NCBI GenBank assembly: GCA_015222755.1
Contig: JADFVX010000127.1
Coordinates: forward strand, 1 to 6,402
Length of the DNA: 6,402 nucleotides
Source: Pseudomonadota bacterium
Lineage (GTDB): Bacteria > Desulfobacterota > JADFVX01
Reading direction: 5' to 3'
The notes below the pieces were generated by a model that made no database searches, had not been told where the DNA came from, and was given only the letters and a program-made list of their open reading frames with translations. Position numbers and translations under genes: made by a program. This document shows, piece after piece, positions 1 to 6,286 of the stretch (positions are counted from its first letter, which is position 1; each line of letters begins with the position of its first letter).

Positions 1-2
1 AT

Positions 3-1247
3 GTGGGAGAGTTTACAATACCTGAAAAAATAAGCCTGGGCTATGCCAGTTTTGCACCTGGAGATTTCCTCAAAGAAATAAAACTTACCAACGAGGATTA
101 CGAAGACTACTACAAGAGCTATATAGATGATTTCAGCCTTCCTGCCAGGGCCAGGGCCAGCCACATCCTTATTAAGTTTGGCGATGACAAAGAAAAGGCA
201 AACTCTGATGCTACAGCCATTTTGGAAAAAGTGGAAAACGGTGAGGACTTTGCCACCTTGGCAAAGAAGCATTCCGGAGATCCAGGCTCGGCTAACAAGG
301 GTGGAGACCTTGGGTTTTTCTCTAGCGGGATGATGGTAAAACCTTTTGAAGATGCAGCTTTTTCCATGGAAAAGGGAGAGGTCAGCGAACTTGTGGAAAC
401 GCTATATGGTTTTCACATAATCAAGCTAACTGATTTCGTAGAGGAAAAAGCCAAGCCCCTTGCAGAAGTTAAGGGTGAAATAAGAAAGGTCCTTCAGGAC
501 GAGATATCCAAGGAACTTGCTCAGGGCCGTGCCGATGATATTTACTATGAGGCAATAAAGGGGGAAAGTCTTGAGGCCTTGCTCAAGGAAGAAAAAATAA
601 GCTATAAAAAAACAGAGGCCTTTACACTGGACAATATCCCATCTTCACTGAAGGGTGTTGCCGACTCTGTCAAGGATGCATCCAGGATGGAGGCTGGCTG
701 GATAGGCCGCCCCATAGAGCTGGACAATGCATTTTTTATCATTACGCTTCTGGGAAAGGAAGCACCCAGGGAACCTGTGTTTGATGAGGTAGACAGTGCC
801 GTTAAAAGGATTGTTATAAAGGAGAAGGCCCGCGATGTGGCGGCAGGAAAGGCTGAAGGTGTACTGGCAATGGCAAAGGGCGGCAAAAGCCTGAAAACCC
901 TGGCGACAAGTTCAGGCCTCAAACGGGAAAAAACGGGGCCATTTAGCAGGTCAAGAAACTTTGTACCTAAGATAGGCATTTCTGAGGAGATCGTTGCCAA
1001 GGCATTCCTCTTGACCGCTGGTGGACCGCTTGCGGACAAGGTTTATTCTGTAGGTTATGATGCCTTCGTATTCAAACTTAAAGAGCGAAAAGAGATAGAT
1101 GCCGGGGCCTTCGAAAAAGAGAAAGAACTTCTCAGGGCAAAACTTATTGAAGAGCGCAGGGATGAGGTCTTTCAAAAGTGGCTTGAAGATACAAAAGGCA
1201 AGGCATCCCTTGAGTACCACGAGGATTTGCTAAACTTAAAAGGCTAG
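3..1247 (+). CDS. PpiD/SurA-like parvulin peptidyl-prolyl isomerase, 5' end missing
   Basis: This is the C-terminal part (about 414 codons) of a parvulin-type peptidyl-prolyl cis-trans isomerase. The family catalyses proline isomerisation and chaperones proteins being folded or exported in the periplasm. The reading frame is open to the window edge, so the GTG at position 3 is not a credible start. Numbering from there, the parvulin domain spans about residues 50-143. It shows the ASHILIKF strand with His54, the GGDLGFF motif at 100-106, the F-(E/D)-xAAFsmekGEvS helix and loop at about 115-129, and the closing GFHIIKL strand with His138. After it come charged helices (150-180) and a second region (about 225-365) resembling the degenerate C-terminal part of PpiD. 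E. coli PpiD has about 620 residues with its parvulin domain near 265-355, so roughly 200 N-terminal residues, including the membrane anchor, probably lie outside the window. The gene ends with TAG and converges on the panE-like gene. A SurA- or PrsA-type protein remains possible until the N-terminus is seen. Confidence 0.88.
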   Translation: MGEFTIPEKISLGYASFAPGDFLKEIKLTNEDYEDYYKSYIDDFSLPARARASHILIKFGDDKEKANSDATAILEKVENGEDFATLAKKHSGDPGSANKGGDLGFFSSGMMVKPFEDAAFSMEKGEVSELVETLYGFHIIKLTDFVEEKAKPLAEVKGEIRKVLQDEISKELAQGRADDIYYEAIKGESLEALLKEEKISYKKTEAFTLDNIPSSLKGVADSVKDASRMEAGWIGRPIELDNAFFIITLLGKEAPREPVFDEVDSAVKRIVIKEKARDVAAGKAEGVLAMAKGGKSLKTLATSSGLKREKTGPFSRSRNFVPKIGISEEIVAKAFLLTAGGPLADKVYSVGYDAFVFKLKERKEIDAGAFEKEKELLRAKLIEERRDEVFQKWLEDTKGKASLEYHEDLLNLKG

Positions 1248-1257
1248 GCTCCCTGCC

Positions 1258-2187
1258 TTAAAAACCCCTTTTTTTGTTTACGGAACTGATCATGCCGTAA
1301 AGGGTGTCGTTGATCGGGCTTGCCAGCCCCAGAGCCTTTGCTTTTCTGGAAATCGTCCCGTTAAGGGCCTCAATCTCCATAGGCCTGCCGCTTTCCATAT
1401 CAATTAGCATAGATGTCCTGATAGCTCCTTGCCCCTCGCTGTGGGCTATCATCTTGCCTGGCAGGTCTTCGGATAGCTCTATCCCTAGCTTCTTTGCAAG
1501 AGTTATAACCTCTATCATAGTGCTTTCGATTGCAATCCTGCTCTCATCAAGTACAAGAACCTCTGAAGCCGTACATCCAGTCAATGCAGTGATTGCGTTA
1601 AAACCGCAGTTCCATACCATTTTTTGCCACATAGCCTTCTTAATATTTTCTGTCAGCCTTGCCTCTATGCCAGAGGACTCAAAAAGCCTGCAGATATTAT
1701 CGCCCCGCACCGACATGGAACCATCTGTCTCCCCTATGCTAAGGTTTCCTGCCGCCGTATGCATAATGACACCTGGCTCGCTTATCCTTGAACCGATAAA
1801 GGTGACAGCTCCCATCACCTTTTCCTTTCCAAGTATTTCCCCAAGCACCTCCTCATTTTCTATACCGTTTTGCAGTGATATGACAGTTGTGCTATTGCCT
1901 ACAAGGGGACGGATGGCTTCCGCTGTTTCAGCTGTATCAAATGACTTTACACAGAAGAGGACGATATGGCACTCCCCTATTTCATCGGGATTGTCCGTTG
2001 CCACGACAGGATCTATTGCAGCATCGCCCTTACAGCTTTTTATGATCAGGCCATTTGATCTTAAGGCATCCAGGTGCCGCCCCCTGGCAAGGAAGCAGAC
2101 ATCATGCCCTGCCTCGGCAAGTCTCCCTCCGAAATATCCGCCCACAGCGCCAGCGCCAACTACAGCTATCTTTGGCTTATTTTCCAT
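1258..2187 (-). CDS. panE: 2-dehydropantoate 2-reductase (ketopantoate reductase)
   Basis: This 309-residue protein is a ketopantoate reductase (ApbA/PanE family), which reduces 2-dehydropantoate to pantoate with NADPH in cytoplasmic pantothenate/CoA synthesis. Visible motifs are the N-terminal Rossmann loop GAGAVGG (residues 11-17), the VLFCVKSFDT strand with Lys81, and LQNG with Asn107. The C-terminal helical domain has WQKMVWNCGFNAITAL, where Lys189 and Asn193 match the E. coli Lys176/Asn180 spacing. It also has the MEIEALNG signature at 270-277, whose Glu271 corresponds to the family's catalytic-site glutamate. The start at 2187 is preferred over the in-frame ATG at 2220. A strong Shine-Dalgarno GGGGAGG lies 9 bases before it, the protein then begins directly at the Rossmann strand, and the 2220 ATG overlaps the promoter -10 box. 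It ends in TAA, 10 bases from the convergent PPIase gene. Family members of unknown substrate exist, so the exact substrate is inferred from motifs. Confidence 0.87.
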   Translation of the reverse strand: MENKPKIAVVGAGAVGGYFGGRLAEAGHDVCFLARGRHLDALRSNGLIIKSCKGDAAIDPVVATDNPDEIGECHIVLFCVKSFDTAETAEAIRPLVGNSTTVISLQNGIENEEVLGEILGKEKVMGAVTFIGSRISEPGVIMHTAAGNLSIGETDGSMSVRGDNICRLFESSGIEARLTENIKKAMWQKMVWNCGFNAITALTGCTASEVLVLDESRIAIESTMIEVITLAKKLGIELSEDLPGKMIAHSEGQGAIRTSMLIDMESGRPMEIEALNGTISRKAKALGLASPINDTLYGMISSVNKKRGF

Positions 2188-2196
2188 TAAAAAGTG

Positions 2197-2203
2197 CCTC
2201 CCC
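2197..2203 (-). promoter_or_regulatory. Ribosome binding site that fixes the panE start
   Basis: On the minus strand GGGGAGG is followed by a 9-base spacer and ATG (2187-2185). The alternative ATG 33 bases upstream has no comparable purine stretch in front of it. This supports the 309-residue protein over a 320-residue version. Confidence 0.8.
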
Positions 2204-2218
2204 AATTTTCTTCCGGGC

Positions 2219-2246
2219 ATTATAGCGGCACAGCTTTGTTTGTCAA
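2219..2246 (-). promoter_or_regulatory. Sigma-70-type promoter of the panE-like gene
   Basis: On the minus strand a perfect TTGACA (-35, 2246-2241) is separated by 16 bases from a perfect TATAAT (-10, 2224-2219). Transcription would start near 2212, giving a leader of about 25 nucleotides that contains the GGGGAGG ribosome site. The spacer is one base short of the optimum, but both hexamers are consensus, so constitutive expression is plausible. This is a sequence match only. Confidence 0.82.
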
Positions 2247-2250
2247 CCTT

Positions 2251-2278
2251 GCCATGAACAGCCGATATCTGTTCTGGC
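2251..2278. promoter_or_regulatory. Bulged inverted repeat between divergent promoters (possible operator)
   Basis: The left arm GCCA-t-GAACAG and right arm CTGTTCTGGC are complementary over 10 base pairs with one bulged T (2255). The central spacer is 7 bases (2262-2268). The core GAACAG-N7-CTGTTC is perfect. It lies just upstream of the panE -35 box and about 35-55 bases upstream of the predicted cyclase transcription start. Neither divergent transcript should contain it, so a DNA-binding site is more likely than an RNA hairpin. It does not match the Gram-positive (GAAC-N4-GTTC) or enterobacterial (CTGT-N8-ACAG) LexA boxes. The cognate regulator is unknown. Confidence 0.4.
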
Positions 2279-2293
2279 TCGGGGAGGAGAATA

Positions 2294-2302
2294 TGCTATA
2301 AT
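2294..2302 (+). promoter_or_regulatory. Extended -10 promoter of the cyclase/VTT unit
   Basis: TATAAT at 2297-2302 is preceded by TG plus one base, forming the extended -10 element TGCTATAAT. No good -35 is visible at 16-18 bases upstream, as is common for extended -10 promoters. Transcription would begin near 2309, leaving a leader of about 30 nucleotides with AAGGA at 2329-2333, 5 bases before the ATG at 2339. Confidence 0.7.
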
Positions 2303-2338
2303 CCACCATCTCGACCAATAAAAACTACAAGGAAAAAG

Positions 2339-3562
2339 ATGAAAAAAATAGCCCGACCCCTTCTCCTTCCTTTGATTTTACTTGGCTCTTCTTATTTTTT
2401 TATATTGCCCTACATAGGTACAGCAGGTGGGACCTTCAGGAAGGCCTTCCCCTATCTCCCCTACATAGTATTTGCAATCGGCATTATGCTGAGTTTCAGG
2501 TTTAATGTTAGCCGCTCTTTCCACATACTGATTCTCATGCTGCTTGGCTACTACGGCTATACTCTTTTTTTACAGCCCGCAAGAGGAGACATCTCCTCAA
2601 AAATAGTATTTGGAGCACTTTCAATACTGCTCCCCCTCAATATCGCCTTTTTTTCAGTCCTTAAGGAGCGCGGTATACTCACGGGCCACGGAATAGCGCG
2701 AATAATGTTTATACTCTTGCAGGTCGGCTTTATTTTCAGGCTGCTGACTGTCCAGGATGCCTTGCTATACAGCAATATCTCCAGAGATTTCATCTCCCTT
2801 CCTGCCTTGAGCATAGGCCCTCTTTCCCAGGCAGCAACTGGCGCTGCCCTATTAAGTGCAATCATAGTCTCTCTCACGATGATTGCAAAACGCACTCCAA
2901 TAGAAAACGGCTTTTTCGGTCTCCTTTTGGCACTAATACTGGCTTGTAGTTTCTATAGCAGGGAAAACTTTTTTACTCTCTTTGTCGCAATGGGAGGGCT
3001 TATCCTCTGTCTCGGTATCGTGCAGAAGTCCCACGATATGGCATACAGGGACGAGCTTACTGGCCTGCCGGGGCGCAGGGCCCTAAACGAGCGCCTCCTC
3101 ATGCTTGGAAGGGATTATGCCATTGCTATGCTCGATATAGATCACTTTAAAAGATTTAATGATACCTATGGACATGACATAGGCGACCAGGTATTGAAGA
3201 TGGTGGCCAGCCGTATTCGGCTGGTAACTGGGGGCGGAAAACCTTATCGCTACGGCGGGGAGGAGTTTACCGTGATATTTCCAAAAAAAGAGGTCGCCTC
3301 GATCCTTACCCACCTTGAGTCCTTACGGGTGGACATAGAAGGCTACAGTGTGGCGATACGGGGAAAGGACAGGCCGAAGAAAAGTGAAAAAGGTAAGATA
3401 CAGCGTGGGTCTAAAAAGACCGGACATAGGGTTTCTGTTACCATCAGCATAGGTGTGGCAGAAAGAAGTGATGAAACGGGGACGCCGGAGGCCGTTATAA
3501 AATCGGCAGATGAGGCCTTGTACAGGGCTAAGAAAAAAGGGCGAAACTGCGTAAGCAAATAA
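2339..3562 (+). CDS. Multi-pass membrane GGDEF diguanylate cyclase
   Basis: This 407-residue inner-membrane protein has a C-terminal GGDEF domain, predicted to make cyclic di-GMP from two GTP. Residues 1-228 are hydrophobic, with about six to eight membrane segments (roughly 7-26, 38-54, 60-78, 88-107, 118-136, 168-184, 190-206, 210-228). I do not recognise this sensor as a named type. The GGDEF domain runs from about 236 to 405. It has DELTGLPGR (238-246), the metal-binding LDIDHF with Asp266 and Asp268, FNDTYGHDIGD (273-283), an intact active-site loop RYGGEEF (304-310), the ISIGVAE strand (369-375) and the ADEALYRAKKKGRN helix (390-403). Catalytic residues look complete. The usual RxxD inhibitory site is absent: TGGG stands at its place (297-300). 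A lysine/arginine-rich insertion at about 341-364 (GKDRPKK onward) lies before the ISIGVAE strand. The start has AAGGA five bases upstream and an extended -10 promoter. A VTT membrane protein follows after 17 bases, suggesting co-transcription. Confidence 0.9.
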   Translation: MKKIARPLLLPLILLGSSYFFILPYIGTAGGTFRKAFPYLPYIVFAIGIMLSFRFNVSRSFHILILMLLGYYGYTLFLQPARGDISSKIVFGALSILLPLNIAFFSVLKERGILTGHGIARIMFILLQVGFIFRLLTVQDALLYSNISRDFISLPALSIGPLSQAATGAALLSAIIVSLTMIAKRTPIENGFFGLLLALILACSFYSRENFFTLFVAMGGLILCLGIVQKSHDMAYRDELTGLPGRRALNERLLMLGRDYAIAMLDIDHFKRFNDTYGHDIGDQVLKMVASRIRLVTGGGKPYRYGGEEFTVIFPKKEVASILTHLESLRVDIEGYSVAIRGKDRPKKSEKGKIQRGSKKTGHRVSVTISIGVAERSDETGTPEAVIKSADEALYRAKKKGRNCVSK

Positions 3563-3579
3563 GCTGAGGAGGATCAACG

Positions 3580-4251
3580 ATGTCGACAGGCGGTAGTCGG
3601 AGAAAAAGCCTTGTCCGCTTGTGCATTTTTATATTTGCTCTTGCGGGCGTAGTGATTTTGATAAAACTGACCAACATTGACCGCTATCTTGAAAAGGAGC
3701 AGCTTAGGGACTGGATCGAGGGCCTTGGCATGTGGGGGCCTTTGGTATATATACTGCTTTACTCGGTGACTCCCAGTCTTTTCCTTCCCGGCACGCCTAT
3801 GACTGTCGCAGCCGGCCTCGCATTCGGCCCCTTTTACGGTACAATATTCGCGATTACAGGCGCTACAATTGGTGCATCTTTGGCATTCCTTGTGGCGCGC
3901 TACTTTGCCCGGAAGCAGGCAGCTAATCTCCTTAGAGGCCGGCTGGAGGCCATAGATGATGGCGTCAAAAAAAAGGGTTGGGTCTTTGTAGCCATTACCC
4001 GTCTCATACCCCTTTTCCCCTTTAATCTGCTGAACTATGCATTCGGGCTTACAAGTATAAGATTCACCCACTACGTCCTGGCGTCATTTGTATTCATGTT
4101 GCCCGGCACAACTGCCTACGTTGTTTTTGGCAGCTCACTACTGGATCTGGTCAAGGGCAGGGTGACGATGGAGTTTTTTGCAGGACTTGCACTGGTGCTT
4201 GCCGTATCGTTTGTTCCGGTGATGTACAGGCGCATACAAAAAAAAGGTTGA
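3580..4251 (+). CDS. TVP38/TMEM64 (VTT/DedA-like) family membrane protein
   Basis: This 223-residue integral membrane protein belongs to the TVP38/TMEM64 family (VTT or SNARE-associated domain, relatives of DedA). Such proteins have been linked to lipid scrambling or lipid-carrier transport and envelope homeostasis; the substrate here cannot be told. An N-terminal membrane helix (about 11-30) precedes an amphipathic stretch. The VTT core shows FLPGTPMTVAAGLAFGPFYG (68-87), a glycine-rich helix GATIGASLAFLVARYFARK (94-112), and KKGWVFVAITRLIPLFPFN (131-149) with the family's Arg141 and re-entrant proline motif. NYAFGLTSI (152-160) and two last hydrophobic helices (163-183, 198-215) follow. Length is normal for the family. 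The start is set by GAGGAGG (3566-3572), 7 bases before ATG and 4 bases after the cyclase stop codon. It is probably translated from the same mRNA as the cyclase. The coding end is A-rich and is followed directly by a T-run. Confidence 0.88.
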   Translation: MSTGGSRRKSLVRLCIFIFALAGVVILIKLTNIDRYLEKEQLRDWIEGLGMWGPLVYILLYSVTPSLFLPGTPMTVAAGLAFGPFYGTIFAITGATIGASLAFLVARYFARKQAANLLRGRLEAIDDGVKKKGWVFVAITRLIPLFPFNLLNYAFGLTSIRFTHYVLASFVFMLPGTTAYVVFGSSLLDLVKGRVTMEFFAGLALVLAVSFVPVMYRRIQKKG

Positions 4252-4385
4252 ATTTTTTTATCTGCAACTCAGATACGGGGATTATTTTATCGGCTTCTAC
4301 CTGCTTTAAGCCGGGCACCCTCTATCTGATATGTTTTGTTGTTACAAGAAAATATAATTTCCAAAAATTCATTTTTTTATATTCT
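4252..4385. other. AT-rich convergent intergenic region with small inverted repeats
   Basis: No gene is seen in these 134 bases between two convergent genes. They contain TATCTG-CAACT-CAGATA (4259-4275), a second TATCTG at 4323-4328 that could pair with the same CAGATA, CGGCTT-N11-AAGCCG (4291-4313), and an AT-only pair AATATAA/TTATATT (4351-4357 and 4377-4383). None is a classical GC hairpin followed by a T-run, although the T-run at 4253-4259 faces an A-run at 4238-4245. Termination of the two convergent transcripts probably happens here, but no single terminator can be named. Confidence 0.4.
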
Positions 4386-6239
4386 TCAAAGCTGTTTTTT
4401 TCTGCCTCCAGATAGCAGGCTTTGAGCCACTTCTGCGAGGCCGGCTTTTTCAAGGGCCCTCCTGATCCATGCTATGTTTTCTTTTTTGTGCCAGAAAAAG
4501 AACCTGTTTTGCTCCTTTTTATCTTCTGCTGTGCGGGCTGTAAATAAAGGTTTGAGCGTATAGGGATGATAGCCGGAATAGTAGATAGCTGTTGATAGTG
4601 TCATGGGAGTTGGGGTGAAATCCTGCACCTGTTCAAGTTCGAAACCGCTCTCCTTTGTACGCAGGGCGATATCAGCCATATCAGCCAATTCACTGCCGGG
4701 GTGGCTGGAAATAAAGTAGGGTATGATCTGCTGCTTTAACTTCTTCCGGCGGCAGATATCATCAAAGCGCTTCTTGAAGTCCGTAAAAATATCGTAGGAG
4801 GGTTTACGGATGATCCTGAGTACTCTATCGGAGCTGTGCTCCGGTGCTACTTTCAGTCGCCCTGATACGTGGTTTGTCACGAGTTCCTCCATATATTCAC
4901 TGCAGCCAAGGGCCCTGTCCTCATCCTTTGTCTTGCCGAGAAAAAGATCATAGCGTACACCGCTTGTGACAAAGGCCTTCTTTACCTTCGGGTGGGCCGC
5001 CACCGTCTTGTATATATCGGTGAGTGGTCTGTGATCTGTGTTCAGGTTGGCGCAGAACTTGGGATAGATGCAGGAAGGACGTGCACAGTTAGTGCACTCC
5101 GGCATATCCTTTGGAGTCATGCGATACATATTGGCTGAGGGTCCGCCCAGGTCGCTTATGTAGCCCTTGAAGCCGGGCATCTCCGTCACTGCTTCCACCT
5201 CTTTCATAATCGATCCTTTGGACCTGCTTACTACCATCTTTCCCTGATGGGCCGAGATGGCGCAGAAGCTGCACCCCCCGAAGCAACCTCGGTGCATGTT
5301 TATAGAAAAGCGTATCATCTCATAGGCAGGTATGGGGCCGCGTTTTCTGTACTTGGGGTGGGGGAGGCGGGTATAGGGAAGGTCGAAGGAGGCGTCTATC
5401 TCCTTTTCCGTCATTGTAGGAAAGGGCGGATTAACGACTACCACCTTGCCGCCGACTTCTTCAGTCAACCTCTTGGCCGCCTGCCGATTTGACTCCATCT
5501 CAATATGCTTGAAATGGGTGGCGAAGATTCTTTTGTCCGCCTGGCAGGCCTCGTGTGAGGCCAGAGACAAAGTCTCCCACCTCTTGTTCTTCGGCAGTTG
5601 CGCGCCTTTAGGCCGCAGAAGCGCCGTTTGCGGGACGGTGCTAAGGGAGGAAAAGGGAACATTTTTGGAAAGTAGCTTCACAATCTCCCGGAGCGGCTGC
5701 TCACCCATGCCGTAGACGAGCAGGTCGGCCCCACTGTCAATAAGTATGGATGGTTTAAGCGAATCGGACCAGTAATCATAGTGGGTGAGTCTACGCATGG
5801 AGGCCTCCATCCCGCCGATAATGACCGGAGTCTCGGGATAGAGTTTCTTAAGTATCTGCGTATAGGTGATAACGGCGTAGTCAGGCCTGAAACCAGCCTC
5901 TCCCCCCGGTGTGTAGGCATCGTTGGACCGTTTGCGTTTGGCCGCCGTATAGTGGTTTACCATGGAGTCCATGCAACCCGATGTAACGGCGAAAAAAAGC
6001 CGGGGCCTGCCGAATTTCTTGAAATCCCTAAGGTCGTCCTTCCAGTTCGGCTGAGGCACTATTGCAACGCGCAGTCCCTTGCTCTCCATAAGGCGTCCTA
6101 TGACTGCATGGCCAAAAGATGGATGATCCACATAAGCATCTCCAGAGATTATCACCACATCTACCTCATCCCAGCCGCGACCTTCTGCATCCTTCTTTGT
6201 TATAGGGAGCCAGTCCTCTATATGGTGCTCTGTTTTCAT
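4386..6239 (-). CDS. ygiQ: YgiQ family radical SAM protein (UPF0313)
   Basis: This complete 617-residue member of the YgiQ (UPF0313) radical SAM family has no firmly assigned substrate. The N-terminal region, a cobalamin-binding-like fold without clear cofactor ligands in sight, shows the family signature GWDEVDVVIISGDAYVDHPS (22-41) and then VIIGGMEASMRR (139-150). The radical SAM core has the cluster motif RGCFGGCSFC, with Cys319, Cys323 and Cys326 binding a [4Fe-4S] cluster that cleaves S-adenosylmethionine. DLGGPSANMY (363-372) and KVAPEHSS (463-470) follow. A second cysteine group (Cys382, 385, 390, 396) is typical of the family as I recall it and could hold another metal site. Length is usual for the family, although the first 20 residues are variable. 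The ATG at 6239 is the only reasonable start: no in-frame ATG, GTG or TTG lies between it and an upstream stop at 6264-6266, and downstream starts would cut the signature. It has no Shine-Dalgarno and its -10 box ends 6 bases upstream, pointing to a leaderless mRNA. Confidence 0.93.
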   Translation of the reverse strand: MKTEHHIEDWLPITKKDAEGRGWDEVDVVIISGDAYVDHPSFGHAVIGRLMESKGLRVAIVPQPNWKDDLRDFKKFGRPRLFFAVTSGCMDSMVNHYTAAKRKRSNDAYTPGGEAGFRPDYAVITYTQILKKLYPETPVIIGGMEASMRRLTHYDYWSDSLKPSILIDSGADLLVYGMGEQPLREIVKLLSKNVPFSSLSTVPQTALLRPKGAQLPKNKRWETLSLASHEACQADKRIFATHFKHIEMESNRQAAKRLTEEVGGKVVVVNPPFPTMTEKEIDASFDLPYTRLPHPKYRKRGPIPAYEMIRFSINMHRGCFGGCSFCAISAHQGKMVVSRSKGSIMKEVEAVTEMPGFKGYISDLGGPSANMYRMTPKDMPECTNCARPSCIYPKFCANLNTDHRPLTDIYKTVAAHPKVKKAFVTSGVRYDLFLGKTKDEDRALGCSEYMEELVTNHVSGRLKVAPEHSSDRVLRIIRKPSYDIFTDFKKRFDDICRRKKLKQQIIPYFISSHPGSELADMADIALRTKESGFELEQVQDFTPTPMTLSTAIYYSGYHPYTLKPLFTARTAEDKKEQNRFFFWHKKENIAWIRRALEKAGLAEVAQSLLSGGRKKQL

Positions 6240-6245
6240 AGAGAA

Positions 6246-6254
6246 ATTATAACA
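6246..6254 (-). promoter_or_regulatory. Extended -10 promoter of ygiQ, predicted leaderless start
   Basis: On the minus strand TGTTATAAT (6254-6246) is an extended -10 element: TG, one base, then perfect TATAAT. No convincing -35 is visible 16-18 bases upstream. The usual 6-7 base distance places transcription start at 6240 or 6239, which is at or next to the A of the ygiQ ATG. The six bases between box and start contain no ribosome site. Confidence 0.65.
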
Positions 6255-6286
6255 TAACGGTCTTTAATTAGGTCCTGCCATTCCCA

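Noticed and set aside
3..5. GTG at position 3 as the start of the PPIase gene
   Set aside because: The frame is open to the window edge, there is no room for a ribosome site, and the protein would lack the N-terminal anchor expected for the family. It is a truncation by the window.
1240..1275. Terminator between the convergent PPIase and panE genes (AAGGC/GCCTT with nearby A and T runs)
   Set aside because: The stem is only 5 base pairs with a 10-base loop, and no proper T-run follows directly on either strand. It is too weak to call.
1304..2257. Long plus-strand open frame (317 codons) opposite panE
   Set aside because: It is antisense to a motif-complete ketopantoate reductase, and its translation is rich in Ser, Ile and Pro without any recognisable domain. 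It also runs through both the panE promoter and its start region.
2251..2278. LexA/SOS box reading of the GAACAG...CTGTTC dyad
   Set aside because: The half-site spacing (N7 between 6-base arms) does not fit the GAAC-N4-GTTC or CTGT-N8-ACAG consensus, and neither flanking gene is a typical SOS gene.
3574..4071. Minus-strand cysteine-rich open frame opposite the VTT gene
   Set aside because: The many cysteines come from reading the complement of glycine- and alanine-rich membrane codons. The plus-strand VTT motifs are clear, and no promoter or ribosome site supports the antisense frame.
5781..6257. Plus-strand open frame of 158 codons opposite the start of ygiQ
   Set aside because: It is antisense to the conserved YgiQ N-terminal signature and has no ribosome site or domain features.
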